Shown one piece after another: positions 24,778 through 33,255 of a stretch of DNA of 64,000 nt. A program made the translations under genes and the position numbers. The notes under the pieces were generated by a model, which was not told the DNA's origin, made no database searches, and saw nothing but the letters and a program-made list of their open reading frames with translations. The first letter of the stretch is position 1. Each line of letters begins with the position of its first letter. This DNA is from Archangium lipolyticum (GTDB lineage: Bacteria > Myxococcota > Myxococcia > Myxococcales > Myxococcaceae): assembly GCF_024623785.1 (NCBI RefSeq), contig NZ_JANKBZ010000022.1:62001-126000 (forward strand). Direction: 5' to 3'.

Positions 24778-25953
24778 ATGTCGAAGTTCGGGAAAAGCTC
24801 CTTGTTGTTGCTCATCGCCATCGTCCTGGTTGGCTTGAATCTGCGTCCGGCGCTTGCGTCCATCGGGCCGCTTCTCGACGCGATTCAACGGGCGATCGGC
24901 CTCACCGACACACGCGCGAGTCTGCTGACCACCATTCCAGTCTTTCTCATGGGGGCCTGTGCGCTCAGCGCCTATCGCCTGCGGCGGCTGACGGGTGAGC
25001 GTTACGGTATCCTGCTCGGAATCGCTGTCATCGGGTTGGCGTGCGCGGGGCGCGCCGGGGTCTCTACCGGCGCGGGGCTGGTCGGAACGGCTGTGGCCGC
25101 TGGAATCGGGATCGCCATTGTGCAGGCATTGCTGCCGGCCTTCATCAGACGCTGTTTCGCTGAAAGGGCCGGCGGAGTCATGGGTTACTACTCGACCGCG
25201 ATCATGGGAGGAGCTGTATCCGCGAGCGTGCTGTCCCCGCGTCTGGCCAGCCACTTCGGGTGGGTGGCGGCGTTGGCGAGCTGGTGCCTTCCCGCCCTGC
25301 TCGCGGCAGGAGCGTGGATGCTGGCAACTCGTGGAGCGGGACACTCCGTTGTCATCACCGAAGCAACCAGGACACCGTTTTCCCGCAGTCCACGCGCCTG
25401 GCTCCTCGCGCTGTTCTTCGGGCTTGGCACTGGCGCCTACACGCTCGTTCTTGCGTGGCTTCCTCCCTACTACACGGGCCTGGGGTGGGCTCCGGTGGAC
25501 GCAGGAGAATTGCTCGGCGTGGTGACGCTCGCCGAAGTCGTCGCGGGTCTTGCTGTGTCCTTCTGGATCGACCGCCTGCCAGATCGACGGCCCGCCCTCC
25601 TCTCTGCGATTCTGTCGCTGTTCGTCGGCCTGCTCTGTCTGCTCATCACCCCCCTTCAATTGGCCTTGCCGTCCGCCATCTTGATGGGGCTCGGCATCGG
25701 CGCGCTGTTCCCCTTGTCATTGATTGTCGCGATGGACCATGCGAGCGATCCCCGCCAGGCCGGTGAGCTCGCCGCCTTCGTGCAGGGGAGCGGATATCTG
25801 ATCGCCGCGACGTTCCCCTTCATTGCCGGCGTTCTCCGGCAACACATGGCCAGTCTCAGCCTGGCCTGGGTGCTGATGGCGGGTCTCTCTCTCGTGCTCG
25901 TCGGAATCGCCCTGCGCTTCTCGCCTGCGTCATACGCCCGGATGAGCGGGTAA
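24778..25953 (+). CDS. MFS transporter, CynX/NimT type
   Basis: 391 aa from the ATG at 24778 (ribosome site GAAAGGCG); an in-frame ATG at 24724 would add 18 polar residues. About twelve hydrophobic helices are visible. The first has the family-typical VGLNLRPALASIGPLLDAI, with the arginine and proline of the CynX/NimT subfamily. A basic loop RLRRLTGERYG joins helices 2 and 3. Family members move cyanate, 2-nitroimidazole or related small anions across the inner membrane. The divergent MarR repressor suggests substrate-induced efflux. The alpha/beta hydrolase fragment 30 bp downstream was probably once in the same operon. Confidence 0.85.
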   Translation: MSKFGKSSLLLLIAIVLVGLNLRPALASIGPLLDAIQRAIGLTDTRASLLTTIPVFLMGACALSAYRLRRLTGERYGILLGIAVIGLACAGRAGVSTGAGLVGTAVAAGIGIAIVQALLPAFIRRCFAERAGGVMGYYSTAIMGGAVSASVLSPRLASHFGWVAALASWCLPALLAAGAWMLATRGAGHSVVITEATRTPFSRSPRAWLLALFFGLGTGAYTLVLAWLPPYYTGLGWAPVDAGELLGVVTLAEVVAGLAVSFWIDRLPDRRPALLSAILSLFVGLLCLLITPLQLALPSAILMGLGIGALFPLSLIVAMDHASDPRQAGELAAFVQGSGYLIAATFPFIAGVLRQHMASLSLAWVLMAGLSLVLVGIALRFSPASYARMSG

Positions 25954-25983
25954 CCATTTCCTTCGAAGTCAGGGAGGCTCGCC

Positions 25984-26133
25984 TTGGCCCGTTATGAGAA
26001 TGAAGGTCGCAGGAATTACTTCATGGAGTTCGGTTCTGGCCGGCCGGTGATCCTGCTGCACGGCATCAGCAATTCCGGTCGTGCCTGGGGCCCGCAGATC
26101 GTCCCACTCGCGGACGCGGGGTTCCGGGTGATC
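25984..26133 (+). pseudogene. alpha/beta hydrolase, truncated by IS3 copy
   Basis: TTG start with AGGGAGG upstream. Fifty codons of a normal hydrolase N terminus: [20 protein letters not shown] with the HG oxyanion motif, then [17 protein letters not shown]. The frame runs directly into the IS3 end at 26134, losing the nucleophile elbow and everything after. It follows the MFS gene by 30 bp. Confidence 0.8.
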
Positions 26134-26478
26134 GTGAGCCTGCCCCGATTTTGTGGACACACCTCGTAAGTCGGCTACACGGGAGGTAGTGTTCATGGAG
26201 CGAAGGAAGGGGCGGAGTTTCACCCCGGAGTTCAGGGCCGAGGCGGTCCGGCTGGCGCGAGAGGGCAGCAAGAGCCTGCCCCAGGTGGCCAACGACATCG
26301 ACCTGACGGAATCGGCCCTGCGTAACTGGGGGCGCGAGGCGGACGGAGGCGAGGGCAAGGAGTCGGCAGGCGCGCTCTCCACGGCCGAGCGGGAGGAGTT
26401 GGTCCGGTTGCGCAAGGAGGTGCGTCATCTGGAGATGGAGCGCGACTTCCTGAAAAAAGCGGCGGCCTTCTTCGCGAA
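26134..26478 (+). mobile_element. IS3-family remnant, right copy (orfA only)
   Basis: Plus strand, in inverted orientation to the copy at 22436-22891. It retains the orfA-side end and orfA from 26195, through the HTH to the coiled coil LEMERDFLKKAAAFFAKE, then breaks off; orfB is absent. The orfA proteins differ at only a few residues (RRKG versus RRKR; NWG versus NWV), so both descend from one element. After the break the DNA belongs to a GlxA-like remnant. Confidence 0.85.
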
Positions 26479-26703
26479 GGAGACCTCGAGGCGTAGGTAG
26501 ACGACCAGCTCGCGCGCCACGCGGGCCACCATCAGCGGGCCGTGGTCCTCCCCGAACCCGTTGGCCTCGAAGAGCGCCTGCACCGGACCGGACAAATCCA
26601 GCAGGTGGACATGCGGGAGCACGGCGACGTGCCGTGTCCGGACCGCCTTCCCCGCTCGCTCGCGCTGTCCTTCCCTCGGGGGCGATGATCGGATCGCCTT
26701 CAT
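26479..26703 (-). pseudogene. GlxA-type AraC regulator remnant (internal deletion)
   Basis: On the minus strand from 26703 the reading HVAVLPHVHLLDLSGPVQAL then FEANGFG is the start of the DJ-1-like domain of GlxA-type AraC regulators. It then skips to GPLMVARVARELVVYLRLEV, which in intact proteins lies just before the AraC HTH. Most of the sensor domain and the whole HTH are gone. One edge is the break of the IS3 copy. The other edge overlaps the last codon of the aldo/keto reductase. Confidence 0.65.
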
Positions 26704-27683
26704 CGGAGACCTCGCGGCTCACGTTCGCTGTCGAGCAGCTCCATCAACCGTGGCAGGTACCGCGTTCCGGCGACTGCCTCTCGCGGAACGGCGGCCTCAA
26801 TCCTCGCAAGGTCTTCCGCACTGAGCTCGATGCTCAGCGCCGCCAGGGTCTCCGAGAGCTGGGCCACGGTCCGCGCGCCGACGACCGGCACCAGGTCCTT
26901 CCGCCGCGCCAGCGCCCAGGCGATCGCCAGCTGCGACGTGGCGACCGCCTTCTCGGCCGCGATCCTCGACAGCGCGTCGACGAGCTTCACGTTCTGCTCG
27001 AAGTTCCCCGGGTGGAACCACGGCAGGTGCGTTCGATGCCCTGTCCGGTCCGCAGGTCTCGCCTTGCCGCTCAGGAGGCCGTGCGCGAGCACACCGTACG
27101 CCGTCACCCCGATGCCGAGCTCGCTCAATACGGGAAAGACGCTCTGCTCGGGCTTGCGACTGAACAGCGAGTATTCGATCTGCAGGTCGCTGATCGGATG
27201 CACGGCGTGCGCACGGCGGAGGGTGTCCGCGCCCATCTCGGACAGTCCGATGTGCCGCACGTACCCGGCCTTCACCAGGTCGGCGATGGCACCGATGGTG
27301 TCTTCGATGGGCACCACCGGATCGAGCCGAGCCGGGCGATAGACGTCGATGTGATCGACGCCCAGCCGCTTGAGTGAATACGAGAGGAAGTTCTTCACCG
27401 ACGTCGGCCGCGCATCGAGACCGACGAACGTCCCGTCGGGAGAGCGAAGCCCCCCGAACTTCACCGACAGCTTCACCTTGTCGCGACGGCCCTCGATCGC
27501 CCTGCCGATCAGCTGCTCGTCACCGCCCGCGCCGTAGAAATCGGCGGTGTCGAGCAGCTCGACTCCGCGCTCGATCGCCTCGTGGAGCACCCGCATGCCG
27601 TCACCGTGGGCGAGCGCCTCCGAGCCGAGTGCGATGGGAAAGACCACCGGTCCGCCGTTGCCCAGCTTTCTCGAATCCGCCAT
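26700..27683 (-). CDS. aldo/keto reductase
   Basis: 327 aa from the ATG at 27683. A TIM-barrel AKR with DTADFYGAGGDEQLIG (catalytic Asp and Tyr), KLSVKFGG (Lys) and the NADP-binding end VPVVGARTVAQLSETLAAL. At the place of the usual QHRVD histidine it reads YRPARLDP, so the canonical catalytic His is replaced, as in some pyridoxal-reductase-like AKRs. It would reduce aldehydes or ketones with NADPH. It is divergent from a TetR regulator, with a 15-bp palindrome between them. The C-terminal tail (EREPRGLR) runs into the neighbouring GlxA remnant and may not be native. Confidence 0.85.
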   Translation of the reverse strand: MADSRKLGNGGPVVFPIALGSEALAHGDGMRVLHEAIERGVELLDTADFYGAGGDEQLIGRAIEGRRDKVKLSVKFGGLRSPDGTFVGLDARPTSVKNFLSYSLKRLGVDHIDVYRPARLDPVVPIEDTIGAIADLVKAGYVRHIGLSEMGADTLRRAHAVHPISDLQIEYSLFSRKPEQSVFPVLSELGIGVTAYGVLAHGLLSGKARPADRTGHRTHLPWFHPGNFEQNVKLVDALSRIAAEKAVATSQLAIAWALARRKDLVPVVGARTVAQLSETLAALSIELSAEDLARIEAAVPREAVAGTRYLPRLMELLDSEREPRGLR

Positions 27684-27707
27684 TGATGGTACCCTCATTG
27701 TTACTTA

Positions 27708-27722
27708 TTACAACATTTGTAA
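27708..27722. promoter_or_regulatory. TetR operator between AKR and TetR genes
   Basis: Perfect inverted repeat TTACAA-CAT-TTGTAA in an AT-rich 76-bp gap between divergent genes (AKR start 27683, TetR start 27760). Overlapping TTACTTATTACAA and TTGTAAGTTGTAA offer a second half-site pair. It probably controls both promoters. Confidence 0.6.
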
Positions 27723-27759
27723 GTTGTAACCAAACCATCGTCAAGGGAATCGCAGCGCC

Positions 27760-28341
27760 ATGCCTCGAACCGGATCGTCCCCCGCTGAGCTCAAGACCCG
27801 CGCCATCGACGTCGCGCTCGCGCGCATCCGCACCCAGGGGTTCGAGAAGGTTCGGCTGACCGACATCGCCCGCGAGCTGGGGATCAGTCACGTCGCGCTC
27901 TACGCGTACTTCGAGAGCAAGGAGGCGCTCCTCGACGCGGTGCTCGAGCGGTGGCTGGGGGAGACGACCTCTGAGCTCGAGAAGGTCTGCGCGTCGAATC
28001 GAAAGGCGTCGCAGAAGCTCGAACAGTGGTTCGTCGCCCAGTACGCGATGAAGCGAGACCGGGCGCTGAACGATCGCGAGACCTATGCAGCGTTCGAGAC
28101 GGCCACCGCGGTGAAGAAGCCGTTCGTGCAGGCGTACCTCGAGCAGCGGACCAGGCAGCTCGTCGGTCTGCTCGAGGAAGCCGGAGACCCATCACCGCAG
28201 CGCCACGCCGAAGTGCTCCTCGACGGCACGGCGGGGTTCTTCCATCCGCGCTTGATCCTCGAGACCGCAGAGAAGAATCGCGAGCCCGAGCTCAAGCGGG
28301 TGCTGCAGACGCTGCTGCGCGGGCTCGCCGCCGCGAAATGA
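27760..28341 (+). CDS. TetR-family repressor
   Basis: 193 aa. HTH at ~15-60: AIDVALARIRTQGFEKVRLT, DIARELGISHVALYAYFESK. The C-terminal part, with FVQAYLEQRTRQLVGLLEEA, is the ligand/dimer domain of TetR proteins that often guard oxidoreductase genes. It probably represses the divergent aldo/keto reductase and itself through the palindrome at 27708. A strong hairpin (28426-28450) follows 85 bp downstream. Confidence 0.88.
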   Translation: MPRTGSSPAELKTRAIDVALARIRTQGFEKVRLTDIARELGISHVALYAYFESKEALLDAVLERWLGETTSELEKVCASNRKASQKLEQWFVAQYAMKRDRALNDRETYAAFETATAVKKPFVQAYLEQRTRQLVGLLEEAGDPSPQRHAEVLLDGTAGFFHPRLILETAEKNREPELKRVLQTLLRGLAAAK

Positions 28342-28425
28342 CCTCTTCGCCGATGAGCAGGAGCACCTAGCTCACACCAGCCCCCACGCGCGGTGCTGCT
28401 CCTCGGTCGCCGGCCCAAGCGGCCA

Positions 28426-28450
28426 CCCCGGGTCAGAAGCTGACCCGGGG
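28426..28450. terminator. strong perfect hairpin, possible bidirectional terminator
   Basis: CCCCGGGTCAG-AAG-CTGACCCGGGG, an 11-bp GC-rich stem with a 3-base loop. No T-run follows on either side, so intrinsic termination is uncertain. It lies between the TetR gene (+) and the end of the GH31 remnant (-), whose stop codon is inside it. Confidence 0.45.
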
Positions 28451-28806
28451 CAAACGCGCCCTACCTGTACCGGTAGGCCACGTCCAAACCCAGGCTCGTC
28501 GAGGGCCGTCGACACGGAGCGCCGCGAGCTGGCCGCCCTCGGTGTAGCGGATGTCCGTGCTGGTGCTCTGCTTGCGGTCGGAGGTCGTGCCGTCGTCCTC
28601 GAAGAGGCTGGCGTGCCCCGTCGCGCCCGCCGCCACCGTGAGCGTGACCGCGTCCAGCGGGTTCTGGACGTCGTTGGTGACGTCCTTGCTGCGCGTGGGC
28701 ACCATCCCGCCGGACTTGACGAACACCGGCATGGTGTCCAGCCCGGTGGTGATGCTCTGGGTCGTGCCGCCCGCGTACGTCTTGCCGGTGAACCAGTCGG
28801 TCCATC
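28433..28806 (-). pseudogene. GH31 glycosidase C-terminal remnant
   Basis: Minus strand. TDWFTGKTYAGG, then TMPVFVKSGGMVPTRS, and after a short gap SLFEDDGTTSD. This is the proximal/distal C-terminal beta region of family-31 alpha-glucosidases and xylosidases (the EDDG motif of DUF5110). The catalytic barrel is missing: sense stops abruptly at ~28806, where an unrelated plus-strand fragment begins. Confidence 0.7.
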
Positions 28807-28973
28807 CAGAATGGAACGGTCACGACCAGGTGACCCAAGGAGGGTCGTACCAGTTTCACTTCCTGCGTGAGTTCGAGGAAGCCGGCAAGAAATACAAGAT
28901 GTTTGCCATTGTCAACGTAACCGAAGCCGGAGAGGTCTTCCTGGCGACCTACATGAATCAAGGAGCGAAATGA
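28807..28973 (+). pseudogene. C-terminal tail of an unknown (possibly toxin) protein
   Basis: An open frame without a native start reads SYQFHFLREFEEAGKKYKMF then AIVNVTEAGEVFLATYMNQG and stops at 28973. The final strand pattern (IVNVTxxGEVxxAxY) is like the end of BECR-fold RNase toxins; this is weak inference. The stop overlaps the start of the next gene by ATGA, the usual toxin/immunity arrangement. The 5' part was lost at the junction with the GH31 remnant. Confidence 0.4.
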
Positions 28974-29482
28974 GAGCAGAGGCCTTGACACAGATCCTGG
29001 AGGGAGCCCGTCGGAAGCTCGATGTCCTTCGACAGGGGGGCGATGGCTACGAGAACGGCGCGGTCGCGGAGCTGATGGCCGACACGTACCAGGTGGGGAA
29101 GGTGCTCACGACATCCCCCGAGCTCCGCTCCGAAATCGCTCTCCAGCGATTCCTGAACGAGACCGTTTCCGTGCTCGAGAAGCAGGGTGTGGATCTCACG
29201 TTCTTCCCATTGAATGTCTTGCACCAGTTCGAGGGAATCTGGGAAGCCAATGAGTGGGAGCAACTGTGTGTCATCCGCTCCGGGCTCCAGTTCTTCATCG
29301 AGCTGTTCCAGGAGACCGTGCTCGCCGAGCACGTGGCCTCCATCGATACCAGTGCCATCGATGGGCTCATCCGCGAACGGGGAAGCGAAGGCTACCTGTC
29401 CGACGACCAAATCCCGCCCGAGCTCCCGCTCTCTCACTGGTGGTGGTGGTATCCCGAGCCACCGCGACGGCGACAAGCATGA
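28970..29482 (+). CDS. hypothetical protein, possible immunity partner
   Basis: 170 aa. The start overlaps the previous stop (ATGA), indicating translational coupling to the truncated gene before it. The product is soluble and acidic, mostly helical (ALTQILEGARRKLDVLRQGG, QLCVIRSGLQFFIELFQETV), with a tryptophan-rich end (SHWWWWYPEPP). There is no signal peptide and no catalytic motif. Coupling to a toxin-like tail and the acidic helical composition fit an immunity protein, but this is inference. 29483-29668 downstream holds no gene. Confidence 0.5.
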   Translation: MRAEALTQILEGARRKLDVLRQGGDGYENGAVAELMADTYQVGKVLTTSPELRSEIALQRFLNETVSVLEKQGVDLTFFPLNVLHQFEGIWEANEWEQLCVIRSGLQFFIELFQETVLAEHVASIDTSAIDGLIRERGSEGYLSDDQIPPELPLSHWWWWYPEPPRRRQA

Positions 29483-29668
29483 ATCAAAGCGCGCGCCAAC
29501 TCGCAAGTCCTCGGAACCATTTGACGATGGGTGGGTTCAACCGTCCATGCCGAGTCTCGTTTCGGCTCAAAGTCCCACGTTTCCGAATCCTTTGATACCT
29601 TCCGGGCGTGAGGGACCAGCAATGGCCGCAACTTCGCGCCTGGAAGGACTTCACAACTGGGAGAACAC

Positions 29669-30088
29669 ATGCGAGCGATGATCGGAGCACTGCTGTTGAC
29701 CGGGCTGCTGGCGGGATGCGGTGGTACGGAGATGGAAACCCCGGCCACCGTCAAGGCGGCCAGCTGTGACGACTGCCACTGGCTCTACGTGCGGTGCATG
29801 TCGCGCGCGACGACTGCCGAGGCCAAGGAAAACTGCGAAATCGGCCGCATGGACTGCGAGGCCACCTTCTGCCCGGACCCGCCGGCCCGTGAGGACGCCC
29901 TCAGCGCCGAGAAGGCCTCCACCAGCGAGTGGACCACCCTGCCCTATTGCTATCAGCTCGACGCGCTCGCCTGCGGCGCCATCGGCACGAAGCGCAGCTG
30001 CACGGATGGCATCGGAGGCACCTATACGTGTTACTGCCGTGGAGAGTGGGATTGCCCGCCCTACGAGGAGACGCTCACCGGCAAGTAA
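29669..30088 (+). CDS. small cysteine-rich lipoprotein
   Basis: 139 aa. GGGAG ribosome site. Signal peptide with lipobox LLAGC (~12-16). The mature chain has ten or more cysteines in pairs (CDDCHWLYVRC, CEIGRMDCEATFC, CRGEWDC), suggesting a disulfide-rich extracytoplasmic fold. It resembles other short Cys-rich lipoproteins of myxobacteria; function unknown. It stands alone and converges with the large regulator at 30197. Confidence 0.7.
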   Translation: MRAMIGALLLTGLLAGCGGTEMETPATVKAASCDDCHWLYVRCMSRATTAEAKENCEIGRMDCEATFCPDPPAREDALSAEKASTSEWTTLPYCYQLDALACGAIGTKRSCTDGIGGTYTCYCRGEWDCPPYEETLTGK

Positions 30089-30196
30089 CGGACCCGGCCA
30101 GCGGCAGGCCGCTGTGGCCTGCCCGCGATGCGCGCTCGGAAACGCATGGCCACGTCCTCTTTAGCAGCCCCTGGGCCGCCCCTCCCCGCCGGCACC

Positions 30197-32995
30197 TCAC
30201 AGGTTCCGGTGGAGTCGCTCCTGTGCCTTCACGATGGCCGCGGTGCGCGTGGTCACCTCGAGCTTGGCGAACACGTTGCGCAGGTGCCACTTCGTGGTGG
30301 AGAGCGCCACGTTCGAGCGCTCGCTGATCTCCTGGTTGCTCAGCCCCTGCGCCAGCAGCTTGAGCATCTGCAGTTCGCGCTCGGTGAGCGGCTCGAGCGG
30401 CACGCTGGGCGGTTCCGCCAACTCCCGCGGCCCACTCATTCCCGCCGAGAGCACGTCCTGGAACCTCTCGGTGTACCGCGAGGGCAGCACGTGGCTCAGC
30501 TTCCTCTGGGTGGCGGCCGCGACGATGACCTCCTGAAGCCCCGGCGTCTCGTCGAACACGCCCCGGTTGAAGCCGAACCGCTGCACCAACGCGATGCCAC
30601 GGTTGAGCGCGGCGAACGCCGCCGCGGGGTCTCCCCCGCGCCAGTGACACACCGCTATCGCCGCCAGCAGCGCGCTCTCCCGGGACACGTAGCCCACGTC
30701 ATGGGCGCTGGCTCGCAGGGTCTCCAGCATCGCGTGCGCCTTGCCGTACCGCCCTCGCGCCATCAGCACCCACGCCTGCGCCAGCCCGAGCCGCTCCCAG
30801 GTCTCGTCGTAGAAGCGCCGCTCGCTCCACTCTCCGCGCCGCATGCGCTCGCCCAGGCCGAACTCCCGCGCCACCTCCCTCACGCGCTCCGGCGCCTGCT
30901 CCACCAGACCGAGCCGGATCTTCTCGCCGCACACATGGGCCAGGAAGCGCGTCTGGTGACCGCACTCGAGGACGCTGTGGAGATAGTCCACGAGCTGCCA
31001 GGCCTCCGTGTACTTCCCGCGGATGGACTTGATTCGGGCCAGCACGAGGTAGGCCATCGCGAAGGTCTCGAACGCGGGCGCCTGCGGCAGCAGCGGCAGC
31101 ACCTCGATGCAGAGCGCCTCGGCCTCGTCGAGCCGGTTCTGCTCGTAGCGGGCGTTGGCCAGTGCCGTCGCCGCGTTCACCCACACCGGGTTGCGCCGGC
31201 CGCGGTTCGCCTGCGCGAACGCCGCGTCGCACCGCTCCGCCGCGTCCTTCATGTTCCCCTGCGCCCGGTCCGCCAGCGCGATGAGGACGTCCGTGTAGCC
31301 GTTGATGAAGGGGCTGTTGAGTCCCTGCAGGGTCTCTCGCGCGCTCAGCGCGAGCCGGCGCATCGCATCGAACCTGTTCATCCGGAGCGCCTGGTAGGCC
31401 TTCGCCGCCAGCAGCGCGCCCGCCATGAAGACGTCCAGGTCCTCATCGCCCGACCACGCGTCCAGCTCGAGGCCAGCGCCCGGGGCCGAGCCGGACAGGA
31501 TGGCGTGGAGCAGCGTGAGGCGCTCGAGCTGCTTCGACAGCCGCTCGCGCACCGGGCCGGACGTGGCGTGCGCGGTGGCGAGGCGGTGCTGGGCGTCCCG
31601 CAGCGCCGATGAGGCTTGCGCGTAGCGCCGGGACAGGATGAGGCACGCGATGTGCGCCACGCAGATCGCCGGCGAACGGATGATCTCCTCCGCCGTCAGC
31701 TTCTCCGTCCAGTGGAGCACGGAGGCGATCTCCCCCTCGCGCATCCACGCCTCCGCGCAGCGCGCCGTGAGCTCGAGGCACCAGCTCCGGTCGCCGGAGG
31801 CGAACGCGTGCTTCAACGCCTCGTCCGGCCGCTGGTGCTCGGCGAACCACGCGCTCGCCGCCCGATGCAGCCAGGGGATGCGGTCGCCGAAGTCGCACGC
31901 GAGCTGGGTCCTCAGGAAGTCGAGGAACAGAGCGTGGTACCGGTACCACTGACGCTGGGAGTCGAGCGGCTGGATGAAGAGCTGCGCCCGCTCGAGGTCC
32001 GCCAGCAACGCCGGGCCATGGGTGATGCCCAGGAGCGCGTTGCAGAGCTCCCCGTTGAGCTGGTCCACCACCGAGCTCAGCACCAGGAACTCCTGCACCT
32101 CCCGGGTCTGCTCGCGCAGCACCGCGTCCGCCAGGTACCGCGCCACGTCCCGGTTGGAGCCGCTGGCCTTGCGCAGCGCGTCACCCACGTTCGCGTGCTC
32201 GCCCACCGACAGCAGCGCCAGCTTCACACCGGCGACCCATCCCTCGGTGCGCGAGAGCAGGTACTCGACATCATCGGGCGAGAGCTCGGCGTCACACAGG
32301 CGCTGTCCCAGCTCGCGGATGGCCTCGCCATCCAGGCTCAGGTCTCGGCTGTCGAGCGTCACCAGTTGCTCGGTGAGCTTCAGCTTCGCCAGGTCCAGCT
32401 CGGGCAGGTTGCGCGACGAGACGACCCAGTGGACGTGCGGCGGCGAGTGCTCGAGCAGGTACGAGAAGGCCCGCACCAGCGCGCGCTCGCGCAGCACGTG
32501 GAAGTCGTCGAGCACCACCACCAGCTCGCGTCCCAGGTTCCACAGGCTCCGCAGCACGACGGACATGGCGTGGTCGAGCGGAAGCTCCACCTGCGCGTCG
32601 AGCTGGCTCGCGATGTACGCGTCGAAGTCCGGAGCGGCCCGGCGAATCGCCCCCACCAGATAGGAGAAGAACCGCTCGGGTGCGTTGTCCAGCTCGTCGA
32701 GCGACAGCCACGCGAACAGCCGCTGCGCGCGCGCTTCCTGGTACCACTGCGTCAGCAGCGTCGTCTTGCCCCAGCCGAGTGGCGCGGTGACCAGCACCAG
32801 CTTGCCGCCAGCGCCGCGGTCCATCTTCCGGAGCGGCGCGCCACGCGCCACCAGCACGGAGGTCGTCTGCGGCGGAGAGAGCTTCGTCGGCAGCAGGTGC
32901 GAGAGATGTTCGCCGAACGGTGCCGCATGCTCCGCGACGTCCGTCAGGAAAGGCGATGACGCACGACTCCTCGTTGCGGTTCGAAGGCTCGGCAT
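30197..32995 (-). CDS. MalT/AlkS-type large LuxR regulator
   Basis: 932 aa, the usual size of the LAL/MalT group. P-loop APLGWGKTT at 71-79; Walker-B-like LVVVLDDFHVL near 150. A long helical TPR-like region spans ~350-850. The C-terminal LuxR HTH at ~868-932 has LTERELQMLKLLAQGLSNQE and STTKWHLRNVFAKLEV. Members are ATP-dependent activators in which the STAND NTPase module responds to an inducer. It is divergent from the di-heme propeller gene at 33256 with a 260-bp gap, so that gene is the most likely target. The start at 32995 has GGGGGAC upstream. Confidence 0.9.
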   Translation of the reverse strand: MPSLRTATRSRASSPFLTDVAEHAAPFGEHLSHLLPTKLSPPQTTSVLVARGAPLRKMDRGAGGKLVLVTAPLGWGKTTLLTQWYQEARAQRLFAWLSLDELDNAPERFFSYLVGAIRRAAPDFDAYIASQLDAQVELPLDHAMSVVLRSLWNLGRELVVVLDDFHVLRERALVRAFSYLLEHSPPHVHWVVSSRNLPELDLAKLKLTEQLVTLDSRDLSLDGEAIRELGQRLCDAELSPDDVEYLLSRTEGWVAGVKLALLSVGEHANVGDALRKASGSNRDVARYLADAVLREQTREVQEFLVLSSVVDQLNGELCNALLGITHGPALLADLERAQLFIQPLDSQRQWYRYHALFLDFLRTQLACDFGDRIPWLHRAASAWFAEHQRPDEALKHAFASGDRSWCLELTARCAEAWMREGEIASVLHWTEKLTAEEIIRSPAICVAHIACLILSRRYAQASSALRDAQHRLATAHATSGPVRERLSKQLERLTLLHAILSGSAPGAGLELDAWSGDEDLDVFMAGALLAAKAYQALRMNRFDAMRRLALSARETLQGLNSPFINGYTDVLIALADRAQGNMKDAAERCDAAFAQANRGRRNPVWVNAATALANARYEQNRLDEAEALCIEVLPLLPQAPAFETFAMAYLVLARIKSIRGKYTEAWQLVDYLHSVLECGHQTRFLAHVCGEKIRLGLVEQAPERVREVAREFGLGERMRRGEWSERRFYDETWERLGLAQAWVLMARGRYGKAHAMLETLRASAHDVGYVSRESALLAAIAVCHWRGGDPAAAFAALNRGIALVQRFGFNRGVFDETPGLQEVIVAAATQRKLSHVLPSRYTERFQDVLSAGMSGPRELAEPPSVPLEPLTERELQMLKLLAQGLSNQEISERSNVALSTTKWHLRNVFAKLEVTTRTAAIVKAQERLHRNL

Positions 32996-33255
32996 GGGTA
33001 CGTCCCCCTACGACCGATTACAGAATCAATTAGACCACGGACTGCTGGCCTTTTGCTCCTATTTCGTGGAAATAGAGTTTTACAGCCCTTGTGGTGCGAT
33101 GCGTCGTGAGAAGGGTCGTCCTGCTCAGGACGCGATGCGTCAATGGGGTGTTTCCCCTCCCTTCGGTGGGGGCGATGTCGTGGCGTCGCTTGGTACTCCC
33201 CGTCCGTTGCGGTCTGGACTGCAACGCTTACCCCCCCCGTCGAGGAGGTCCAACC

